A stretch of DNA of 64,000 nucleotides. It comes from Metellina segmentata. Its lineage: Eukaryota > Arthropoda > Arachnida > Araneae > Tetragnathidae. The stretch is from NCBI GenBank assembly GCA_947359465.1, contig OX375878.1, forward strand, positions 82,687,627 to 82,751,626, written 5' to 3'. The number at the start of each line of letters is the position of its first letter. Position 1 is the first letter of the stretch. The notes under the pieces were generated by a model. That model made no database searches. It was not told the origin of the DNA and saw only the letters and a program-made list of their open reading frames with translations. This document shows, piece by piece, positions 56,204 through 64,000 of the stretch. The position numbers and the translations under genes were made by a program.

Positions 56204-57640
56204 GGCAGCGAATGTATTAAACCATATTTTGAAAGGTTGAACGATCGAGAGTAGTCTGAGCTTGAAGCAAGAGATAGTGAGAAAGGCCGAGAGTTCTGAG
56301 GTGATGTACTCTTAGTAGGAAATCGTTTCGATAATGTGAATGAACTAGTTGTAAATCCTGTACTTAGTACGAGTGGCTTTCTTAAGTCTTAGTTTGTGGA
56401 GATCCACACTTTAGATGTTATTTTCTGCATTATTTATGTTGTAATTATTGCCATATTTTAAAAAAGTCAATGAAATTCGTCCGCAGTATGTCAGTTTCAA
56501 ATTTCACAGGAATGTAAAGTATTTCCAAATGTGTAAAATGTACTGCTTTGGTGCTAATGTAGTTTCTCTTTTGGAGTAAAGGGGGGGGGGAGACGATCCA
56601 TCAGTCGATGGTTCGTCGAACTCGGAATACTGCCATGCGTGCCTTACTGTGAAACAGGAGCAGTGCTGGAGTCATGGTTACCACGACGAAGCCTTCAGGA
56701 TTCCTTCCCTGCCAAGGCTGGCAGGTAGTTAATAGACTATTCTGTTTGTTTCTATTCTTTTGAATGTACGTAGTCCCATGGGTCGGCATTCGACTGACCT
56801 GCATTCCTGAACCTGCTTCTGAATAAAATCCAGATACTTTTTGAAATTTTATTTCTCCTTGCCAATTAATAAGGTACAAAACCAAATTTAAAATACTGTT
56901 TTGTCAAATATTAGATTTTGATACCAATATTAGAATTAAATTTTACAAACATTTGAACCAGAACACAGGAGAGTAATAATTTTCTGGGACATTTTCTAAC
57001 TGTCCATCTTTATGGCACTTGAATAAAATTGCAGTTTCAGTTCATGTTCAGTGACGTACTAAAATATTAGCCACAGTATAAAATCATAAGCGGTGTAAGA
57101 AGTGATAAGTACTGCATAACATTCTATATTAAATGCATCTGGTGCCTTTCTGACAGCTATAAATTGTTTCTGTAATTTTTTCAAATTGAATCTTTAAATG
57201 GAATTGATGGACTAATAGTGTTAAGCCCTGATACTTTTTAATAAATTTAAACAGATGACTCTACGTTGATTGGTGAGTTCTTGGTTTTATGGCACAAACG
57301 TCATGTTTGGAAAAGCTGTAACAAGTATCAAGTAAATGGACGTACCCATGAAGAAATTAAATCCTTTTCATATTGAAATAAGCTAAAAGGAAAGCAGCAT
57401 CTTTGATGAACTATTACATCCAATTACAAGAACATATAACTTTCAAATAAAGTACTTGAGTAGTACTCAAATCTACTAAAAAGAGCATATTTTCTTTTTT
57501 ACAAAGGTTTACAAAACAAATCAGTATAAAATTAGGTAAGTGTGAACATCACAATTTCTGGGCTAGCACCATTCGATTTATCTACATTGCTAGAGTTCTG
57601 AAATATGCTTACTCTTACTGAAACTCTCAACTTATTTAAC
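56204..57640. other. AT-rich stretch, one family II fragment
   Basis: No gene was recognised. GGTTTTATGGCACAAACGTC with GGAAAAGCTG at about 57284-57325 is a worn piece of dispersed repeat family II. A G run lies at 56581-56590. Confidence 0.45.
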
Positions 57641-57980
57641 TACACTCTAAGACAAAAAAAAAGTTGCACCTGGAAGGAGTAGACCGGTAAAAATGAAATT
57701 TGGAGGAGCGGTACATCTGCGTTGCAGATACAAATGATAAAATATTTAAAATCGTTAGAGCATGCGCTGCGTAGCTCTCAAACACCCCAGCAAAGAAAAT
57801 CAGCAACTTTCCTTCAAAAAAATATCCATTTTGAAGGTTTTTTGAAGGTGAATGCAGGTTTTTGAAAGCCGTTAGGTAAGTGCAGATTTTACGCAGAGAA
57901 AATGCAGAGATTTTGAAGGAATAATGGTTATCTTCATTAGAACTGCAGTTTTTCTGAAATTAAATTTATAATATTTCCAA

Positions 57981-58079
57981 CTTCATTTTTCCTTCATAAA
58001 ATCTGCAGTTTTTATGAAGGAAAAATGAAGTTTGAAGTTAAAGTTTTGTTTTCATAAAAAATGCAGTTTTTATGAAAAC
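57981..58079. repeat. Two adjacent hairpins with TGCAG loops
   Basis: A perfect 21-bp arm pair (57981-58001 against 58010-58030, containing CTTCATTTTTCCTTCATAAA) encloses TCTGCAGT. A second, 13-bp pair (GTTTTCATAAAAA 58048-58060 against TTTTTATGAAAAC 58067-58079) encloses TGCAG. They could form cruciforms or an RNA hairpin if transcribed. Confidence 0.85.
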
Positions 58080-58555
58080 AATTATCAACTAATTAAAATT
58101 AATATATGTATCTTAAATCATTTCTTTAAAAAAAGTGAAATTTTTCCATAATAAAAAAACAGCAATTATTGCTGTTTATTTCATTTTTCAGTCCCACCAA
58201 AAAATGTAACCTTGGAATTAGATACTGCTGGCCAACCTTCAATTAAAATCTTTATTTCTACGCATATATTGTATTTCTCTAACATACCAAATATCTAAAT
58301 TTAGTCTGTTATATTAACTACCAACAAAATTAGTCATTTGTATAAATCTTGGAATTATAAAACTAATCTGTAAGGAATTTGTTGTATGAGTTGTTAACAT
58401 TTTCAGAATATTTTCAATGCTAAATTCAAATGTGAAGACAGGAAATTCCTATCATATACCAATAATGTGTGATAGATTTTTATATTATCAAAATCCCTCC
58501 AAACAAAATGTAAACCATTTTCAATACATTTCTAATGAAACAAAAGCAAAAGTCC

Positions 58556-58775
58556 AAAACAGAGAAAAAGTAAACACTACATTAATTCACCACTCTTGCA
58601 TATGTCTCTTACGGCCTAATGGATAGCACACTGAAGTCCAGATCCTTTGGTCCCGGGTTCAAGTCCCATCATCTGAACGTGATTCAAAATTACGAGGTGT
58701 TGTCCTCGGTTCTCTCTCTTAAGAGATTGATTCCAGACCGTCGTCAATACCCTGTTTTGTTGCTCTAGGACAGTG
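58556..58775 (+). repeat. tRNA-derived SINE copy D
   Basis: The leader AAACAGAGAAAAAG and CTACATTAATTCACCACTCT is followed by GGCCTAATGGATAGCACACT (A-box region) and GGGTTCAAGTCCC (B-box), then the shared tail (GTGATTCAAAATTACGAGGT, GTTGTCCTCGG, GACCGTCGTCAATA, GTTGCTCTAGGA). Confidence 0.85.
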
Positions 58776-58818
58776 TTTCTCAACATATGTGCCGCGAAAG
58801 ATTTTGACAAACAATTAT

Positions 58819-59608
58819 AATGCTGTTTGTAAAAAATGCAACACCATGAAGGTGTCATCAGAATTAATTGAAATTTAATACACAAACGGCTTGTATTAGT
58901 ACAAACAAATGAATAAATTTTCAAAGCAAAAAAAAAAAAATACTAAATTGCAGACGCAGCCGTCGATGGTTTGGCGTGAGGGGGATCCTGTATAAAGGAA
59001 TCCTTTCACGTAGTCCACGGTGCAGCAGACGTCTTCGAATTGACGAAGCCGACATTAGTACACCTGCAGCAGTAAATCAAAGTGCTGCCAACTGCCTGGA
59101 GGAAGCTGTACGGTCATTCATGGCCATGTGGACCAGGTGTCTATCATCGCGCGCTGACGTCACCTTCCGTCGTCCTCTCCCAGTTTTTCGAGTTGTCCGG
59201 AGCTCGAAACTCCTGCTTCCAAACTCGCATCACTGTGGAACTGTTCCGCTGCACACGAGCTGCTATTGCGCGATAGGAAAATCCTCCTTCACGAAGGCCG
59301 ATGATTCTCCTCCGTTCAAACTCCGTAAGTTGTTGAAATTTCACACTATTTCTTCATGGAGGCATACTTAGGTCTCACTAAACGTTCGCCACTGAAAAAT
59401 AACCATGCACTGTTTTCAACGTCCCGCTACAGCCCTCTATTTATGCGCTTTTAGCATCAGTTCAGAGGGCGCTGCTCACACCACACATGCGTAGCGGCTC
59501 TGAAACTTTACTACTTTGCATAACATTCTATAATTGACATTTGCTGCAAATTTCATTTTATTCGGATGATTTTTTTTCATGGTGTTGCATTTTTTACAAA
59601 CAGCAGTG
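58819..59608 (-). mobile_element. Tc1-like deletion derivative, same family as 37071-38476
   Basis: The ends TGCTGTTTGTAAAAAATGCA (58821) and, inverted, CACTGCTGTTTGTAAAAAAT (to 59608) match the complete copy at 37071-38476. A TA follows at 59609-59610 and a TA lies at 58818-58819. The element keeps the 5' part of the transposase and a short 3' tail, and has lost about 600 bp of the middle. Confidence 0.9.
58947..59365 (-). pseudogene. Tc1-like transposase, N-terminal part only
   Basis: From an ATG at 59365 (minus) the frame reads MPP, a stop, then KFQQLTEFERRRIIGLREGG and FSYRAIAARVQRNSSTVMRV then WKQ. This is the paired helix-turn-helix DNA-binding region and is better preserved than in the 37 kb copy. 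Frameshifts lead to SSIRRRLLHRGLRERIPLYR. The reading stops at 58947 where the catalytic domain has been deleted. Such a piece could at most bind transposon ends. Confidence 0.88.
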
Positions 59609-60187
59609 TAAAATTGCATGGGTTTTGTAACTTTGAAATAGTATTTGTAAATACCTCAAAGGTTACTAAAAAAATATTTTCTTCAATTTTTATTTTCCCG
59701 CGTTTTTATTTGATATTATTTTTTCCCAGTTGTAATTGACGTTGATTCAAATTGGCTCTTTCTTAAAATCAAAAGATTTTTGAAATAAGTAAGTCTTTAA
59801 ATTTCTTTAATGTGATTGCATTGCTGTGAACTATGTAGTATAGCAGAAGTCGTAAGTGCTAAAGCTCTGGCTTTGAATTACGAAATTGATGCTGTGGATT
59901 CGTCCACTGAAGCGTAGTTTGTCAATTTTCACCCATTCTCTCAATTTCCCCACTCGTTTGAAATGATCAAGCATTGTTAATAATAGTAGTAAATTATTCT
60001 CGTATCCGTTTTTAACATTTTCCATTTGTTTCAACTCCAGGTTGTGTCTGATTGTAGGCTTTTAACGGTGAACGCTTCTGTCTGATGTCTTTAAACTCTT
60101 GATCGACTTGGTATGGGTCAGAGAAATAGAAATTAAGTGCTTGCAGAGTTGAATAATGTATTCAACGTATGCAATATACATTCCAAT

Positions 60188-60430
60188 TGTCGAAAGTTCG
60201 TCCAACTGTCGGAAGTCGGTTCCGATCTATTGCCAAAAGCTGGTTCCGACCTATTGTCAAAAGCTGGATCTAACCTATTGTCAGAAACTGATTCCGACCT
60301 ATTGTCAAAAGCTCTTTCCGACAAATTGCCAAAAGCTGGTTCCGATCTATTGCTGATAGTTGGTTTCGTCCAATCGTTGAAAGTTGGTTCCGACCTATTG
60401 CCGAAAGTTGGTTCCGACCAATTACGCAAA
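60188..60430 (+). repeat. Degenerate 24-bp tandem repeat
   Basis: About ten units of a GTTCCGAC-TATTG-CAAAAGCTG pattern. Units encode variants of KAGSDLLS in the open frame. They differ from each other at several positions, so this array is older than the one at 5950-8373. Confidence 0.9.
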
Positions 60431-61038
60431 AAAACACACACCTATTCCAAATCCATCATTGCACCAGCATTAACTATCATTGTCGAAATAATGCTGGGAA
60501 AGGAATCGACAGAGAAGGCAAAGAAAGTACCATTATCCTATGACACAATATCACTCAGAATCGAAGTTTTATCTTCACACTTAAAAAAGCAAATTGTCGA
60601 GCATTTCGAATCGCATGACAGTGAACTTCAGTCATTTCAGATTGATGAGTTGACAGATATCAGTGGAAAAGCGCAGCTCCTTGCTCAGATACGATTTGTT
60701 AAAGATGACAAATTCTTAAGTGAGTATCTTTTCTGCAAAGATTTGAAGAGTAGGACGACAGGAAAAGGCATATTTGAGCTTGTAAAAGAAAATATTTCAA
60801 GCTTTGGTTTGCTGTGGAAAAACTTCGCTGGTGTTTACACAGACGGATGTCTTTCAATATTAGGAAAATAAAAAGGATTTATCACACTTGTCCGCCAAGA
60901 CAATCAAAATATTTTTGCGTCCATTGCATGACATGATTCACAGAGAATCTCACGTTTCAAAATCTTTAATTCCTGACATGTTAATTGTAATGAACCAAGT
61001 AATCCAAGTGGTCAATATCATCAAGAGTCGACCTCTTA
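60431..61038 (+). pseudogene. hAT transposase (ZBED5/SCAND3-like), middle part
   Basis: The open frame 60137-60871 runs from the 24-bp repeat array straight into APALTIIVEIMLGKESTEKA, VPLSYDTISLRIEVLSSHLK, ELQSFQIDELTDISGKAQLL and EYLFCKDLKSRTTGKGIFEL then AGVYTDG. These are the N-terminal catalytic blocks of ZBED5/SCAND3-like hAT transposases; the Asp of IDELTD and of VYTDG are the expected catalytic positions. After a TAA at 60869 the reading continues with GFITLVRQDNQNIFASI and, in another frame, KSLIPDMLIVMNQVIQVVN then IIKSRPL. It breaks at 61038. The BED finger and C-terminal dimerisation domain are absent. Confidence 0.85.
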
Positions 61039-61379
61039 TCTATATATATAATTCTCTTACGTGGCACGCAAAAAAGACGTTATTTGTAATCGCGTTTTGG
61101 CAACACTGTACAATTGTTTGTTTATCGCGAAATCTCGCGCATCGATTGAATTTATAGCGTTATCGGCTGAAATTTTATTGAAGAAAAAAAAAGGAAATTT
61201 TAATGAGCTGTTGCAGTTAGTTTATAATAGAAATCAAAGAAAGCGGAGGATCTTTTCAGGGCCAACAATTATAGTTCAACAAGACGCTTGCACTACAACT
61301 TTCGGAAATGAAAAAGTGTGGGTCGTTTGAGTCCTGGGAAAATGTACACACAAACAACATGCTGGGTATTCAATTTCCG
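61039..61379 (+). mobile_element. Possible Helitron 5' end
   Basis: The break in the hAT frame is followed by TCTATATATATAATTCTCTT and ACGTGGCACGC. A TC start next to an A, followed by a TATATATA run, is typical of arthropod Helitron 5' termini. No Rep/helicase protein and no CTRR 3' end were found, so this is a candidate only. Confidence 0.35.
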
Positions 61380-61554
61380 GCGGAGTGGTCGTTCACGGTA
61401 AGAAGGCGATTTGTCGCCAAATATGGTAACCTTCACCTTTTGAGGATTTTCTTCACATCTGCCGTTTTTGTTATGGCAACCCTATCTGCTGTTACGGAAT
61501 TCGGCCGCCATCTTGATTTGGCGACAAACGTCTTACCGTGAACGACCACTCCAC
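61380..61554. mobile_element. MITE with GGAGTGGTCGTTCACGGTAA ends
   Basis: Inverted ends of about 23 bp (61380-61402 against 61531-61554), extended inward by GGCGATTTGTCGCCAAAT against ATTTGGCGACAAA, enclose a non-coding core. A second copy of the right half lies at 61641-61702. No target duplication was recognised. Confidence 0.8.
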
Positions 61555-61640
61555 CGAATGTTGAACGGGTAAAACTTACTGTTTCTCAAATCAAAGAGCT
61601 GTTTTTTTTGTCAAATTTGGTGTCTTTCAAATTACAAATG

Positions 61641-61702
61641 GGTTGATTTGGCGACAAAAATTAGTTGGCGACAAACGTCTTACCGTGAACGACCACTCCA
61701 CC
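61641..61702. repeat. Half-copy of the MITE at 61380-61554
   Basis: TTGATTTGGCGACAAA, a GTTGGCGACAAACGTCTTAC block and CGTGAACGACCACTCCACC repeat the right end of the MITE. Confidence 0.85.
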
Positions 61703-61767
61703 CAAACATCCATGCCCGGACATGGATTCGAACCAGGAACCTTCCGATCTCAGCATTGACAGAGGAA

Positions 61768-62003
61768 ACAAACAGAGAAAAAGCAAACACTACATTAATT
61801 CACCACTCTAAGATACGTCTCTTACGGCCAAATGGATAGCACACTGAACTCCAAATACCTTCCGGGTTCGAGTCCCATCATCTGACATGGATTCAAAATT
61901 GCTAGGTGTTGTCCTCGAATCTTTCCCTGAATGAATTGAGCCCGGACCGTCGTCAATAGCCCGTTGTGTTGCTCTTAGGACGACGTTAATTAAGAAATAC
62001 CAC
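61768..62003 (+). repeat. tRNA-derived SINE copy E
   Basis: Same leader as copy D (AAACAGAGAAAAAGCAAAC, CTACATTAATTCACCACTCT), then GGCCAAATGGATAGCACACT, the B-box GGGTTCGAGTCCC, and the full shared tail through GACCGTCGTCAATAGCCCGT, TGTGTTGCTCTTAGG and ACGACGTTAATTAAGAAATA. Its B-box and tail are the least worn of the tRNA-headed copies. Confidence 0.88.
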
Positions 62004-62185
62004 GAAATTTTTTTAATCAAAAAAATGTTTGCTCATCCCACTACCAGATGGCGCCACCCGTCATTCACTAGCATGGCAAACAGTCAAAAAACTGCAATTT
62101 TCCTGCAGGAATTTTGTACGAAATTCATGCAGGAAACCTGCAAATTTTTTTTTTTTAAGTTTATTGCTGATTTTTTCTTCTGGGT

Positions 62186-62432
62186 ACGACACAACGATAT
62201 CTTACTATGACCGGCGTACTCACCGGACCTATCCCTGATTGAGAATGTTCGAGATGCCATTGGACAATAAGTCACCACTCCACCCGTACCGCGTTATCTG
62301 CTGGAACTACGTGACAGGGTTCAAGCAGCATGGGATGGACTGTCGCAGGACTTCATCAAGAGCCTACATGACTCACTACCAGTGTGCTTGGTATGCTGCG
62401 TTAGGAATAATGGCGGTCATAAGCCATACTGA
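62186..62432 (+). pseudogene. Tc1-like transposase, C-terminal fragment of the outer shell
   Basis: PAYSPDLSLIENVRDAIGQ contains the third catalytic Glu; RYLLELRDRVQAAWDGLSQD follows and the frame ends GHKPY with TGA at 62430-62432. A TGA replaces the Trp expected before PAYSPD, and further stops and shifts occur. It belongs to the transposon whose ends are at 57641 and 62586; everything before the PAYSPD block is missing. Confidence 0.8.
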
Positions 62433-62586
62433 ATACCACTTTGTTTAATTTTTATCAATAAAGTTTGAATATTTCGGTCTAAAATTTTAATCATTTACTT
62501 ATTTATAAAAGCACTTTACCAAACTTGTAAATTCCATTGCGTTCTGACAATTCCTTCAATGTGCAACTTTTTTTTGTCTTAGTGTA

Positions 62587-63560
62587 TTTATGTACTCACT
62601 AGAAAAGATGCAATTCATGTTATTTGATATACTTTTCCTTTATCTCAATTACTATGGCCATTGTAACACACTAAAACATTTTAAACTGAAATTGCATCAT
62701 TTGACAATTGTCTCCCTAAAGAAATGTCCAGATATTATTTTCATTGATAAAACTTTCAGAAAATGTGGCATATATGTAATATTGTACTGTCATGGAATGC
62801 AATGACATGGCACCAAATACAAAATTTGGCATCATTTGAAAAGAAAAATCAGAAAGTTGAAGACAGGAAAAAAGTGGTTTTCCAGAAAATCTAGAAGAGT
62901 TGGCAGGTATTATTGAATAATCTATAACTATATTAATGTAATATGAGTCTCTCCAGTAATCTATTTCATAAATTATCATGAAAAAATTTATAAAAAAAGA
63001 AATTTCTAAGCATTACAACACATATTGTTACAAATTTTCTCATATTGCATGGAAAAATTAGTAGAAATATGAAACCTCTTTACTTATAAATATTGAAAAT
63101 ATCTGTCCAAGATAATTATTGTTCTTTGAAAACTAGTATTTTTAAAAGCACTGAACAGGGACACTATTTTCTGAACATAATAATTTTGTTAAACTATAAA
63201 ATCAAGATTTTTTCTCATTTTCAAAAATTAGAAGGCCTAATAAAAAAAGCACTCAATTTAAATTTTAATTGACATTTTATCCTACTTTCACATGGAGTAC
63301 AAAATTCCCTCTTAAGTCATACAAATAATTGAAACAGAATTTACATTGTTTCTCTGACATATCCTGAACTTATGATAGGTCATATGAAACATTTGACATA
63401 TATGAAATTGATTTCAAATAGGAAAGTACAACTCCTTATTCAAGACTTTTAATAATTACATATTTTCTCTTACAAATAGAATAACAATTATACATTTTAT
63501 ATACAAGAACCACAAGTGGTTGTGGGGAATGGCAGCTTATGAAACAGACAAGTCTGCTCA
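62587..63560 (-). other. Probable VPS29 3' untranslated/downstream region
   Basis: AT-rich sequence downstream, on the minus strand, of the VPS29 stop codon. No canonical AATAAA on the minus strand is obvious; a TATAAA variant lies near 63500. No other feature was recognised. Confidence 0.45.
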
Positions 63561-63678
63561 TCATGCTTTCTTGTACTCGATTCTTTCAACTTTCACATCA
63601 TCACCAACCAACTGATAAACATAGGTGACAACTGTAGTTGACTGGATGTCCATTAAAACAAATGATGGAATGACAGCA
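63561..63678 (-). CDS. VPS29: VPS29, terminal coding exon (retromer subunit)
   Basis: VPS29 is the metallophosphoesterase-fold subunit of retromer, which retrieves membrane proteins from endosomes to the trans-Golgi network or plasma membrane. The minus strand shows a splice acceptor TTTTTCTACAG directly before the exon, then [20 protein letters not shown] and [18 protein letters not shown] and TGA (63561-63563). This is the conserved last part of VPS29, about 38 of roughly 182 residues. The exon begins with the third base of a split codon (phase 2), in line with the Asn expected before this segment. The reading is intact and very close to other animal VPS29 proteins. All earlier exons lie beyond the right edge. 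It is the only intact housekeeping coding sequence seen. Confidence 0.92.
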
Positions 63679-64000
63679 CTGTAGAAAAATGTATAAACTT
63701 GTATTAAAAAATAATATTTTTAACTAAGAGGATATGAAAAATTAGTATTACATAAATGGAATTAAACTCCTTAGGTGATAAAACATCTAGATTTATAAAA
63801 ATTAATACATTTCGTTTTCTTAAAACTTTCCACAAAATGTCAATCTACGATTTTTATGCCTTATCAAAAGCTTATTAAATGCAAAAAATACTACAAAATT
63901 ATGAAACTTTCTATATTAAAAAAGTGTTGCCACAGACGCAACCGCAGGATTGAAAACTTGATTTTTTCGATCGAGTCTTAAGACTGTTTCCCTAGAAAGT
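63679..64000 (-). other. VPS29 intron (partial)
   Basis: AT-rich sequence upstream of the terminal exon on the minus strand, with the polypyrimidine/AG acceptor at 63679-63690. The preceding exon is not reached before the window ends. Confidence 0.7.

Larger units (their letters stand above)
57786..62184. mobile_element. Hairpin-rich element with CCCAG inverted ends
   Basis: The left end CCCAGCAAAGAAAATCAGCA and inverted right end CCCAGAAGAAAAAATCAGCA suggest one element inserted in the Tc1 shell. Flanking 8-mers TCAAACAC and TACGACAC agree at 5 of 8 positions, so the duplication is doubtful. Within the first 400 bp and last 100 bp, CTGCAG/TGCAGG motifs and strong hairpins abound. The enclosed SINEs, Tc1 derivative, hAT fragment and MITE would then be later insertions. 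Superfamily unknown. Confidence 0.5.
57641..62586 (+). mobile_element. Tc1-like transposon shell holding a nest of insertions
   Basis: The left end TACACTCTAAGACAAAAAAA plus AAGTTGCACC at 57641 is matched by the inverted right end GTGCAACTTTTTTTTGTCTT plus AGTGTA at 62586. Only about 145 bp of the 5' part and the last 400 bp (C-terminal transposase plus tail with AATAAA at about 62458) belong to the element itself; the rest is inserted DNA. Confidence 0.8.

Noticed and set aside
1..64000. CRISPR arrays, operons, Shine-Dalgarno sites or prophage
   Set aside because: Introns, SINEs, Tc1/hAT elements and VPS29 identify this as animal DNA. The tandem arrays lack repeat-spacer alternation.

Overview
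This window looks like repeat-rich, intron-bearing nuclear DNA of an arthropod, most likely a chelicerate such as a spider. That assignment is inferred from an AT-rich background, several decayed Tc1-like lineages, BEL/Pao, gypsy and hAT remnants, tRNA-derived SINEs, and one clear animal housekeeping exon. No bacterial-style genes are present. Nearly every open frame longer than 60 codons is a transposon remnant or noise.

Cellular genes: the only convincing intact cellular coding sequence is the terminal exon of the retromer subunit VPS29, on the minus strand at 63561-63678; the rest of the gene lies to the right of the window. At 45770-46475 there is a broken, apparently intronless copy of the DNA-repair dioxygenase ALKBH2, directly followed by a broken member of a repeated arthropod family I cannot name. 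A possible 5' exon with a strong splice donor and two CRE sites lies at 20858-21260 (minus). Two short coding-like islands at 12180 and 15115 are weak candidates.

Layout: 2.6-3.2 kb is an internally deleted Tc1 element. 3.2-8.5 kb holds two copies of one dispersed repeat, one of them expanded into a roughly 100-unit, 24-bp minisatellite. 9.8-11.2 kb is a decayed DD34E Tc1 element. 11-22 kb is mostly quiet, with SINEs and a hAT MITE at 16596-16862. 22277-25377 is a non-autonomous hAT with a perfect 8-bp target duplication, itself carrying a 1.9-kb Tc1/mariner-superfamily element with inverted repeats over 300 bp long. 25.6-27.7 kb is a minus-strand BEL/Pao gag-protease remnant. 27811-28706 is a hAT with many ACATCGATGT motifs. 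29.5-32.7 kb is a plus-strand BEL/Pao remnant split by a solo LTR (30612-31774) and ended by a ZBED-type hAT. 33.7-34.9 kb is a Tc1 copy split by a 424-bp hAT MITE with a perfect 8-bp duplication. 35.3-44.9 kb is one minus-strand gypsy element interrupted by three DNA elements: a Tc1, a hAT-like insertion, and a 4.4-kb hAT that carries further insertions. 45-57 kb mixes the ALKBH2 pseudogene, SINEs, a DD36E Tc1 and LINE fragments. 57641-62586 is a Tc1 shell holding a hairpin-rich element with CCCAG inverted ends, which in turn encloses SINEs, a Tc1 deletion derivative, a hAT transposase fragment and a MITE. The VPS29 3' end closes the window.

How it fits together: there is no operon or pathway. 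The structure is a layered record of insertions, in which several target duplications and reading frames that resume across insertions give a relative order of events. All transposases and polymerases seen are visibly broken, so any current mobility would need enzymes supplied from elsewhere.
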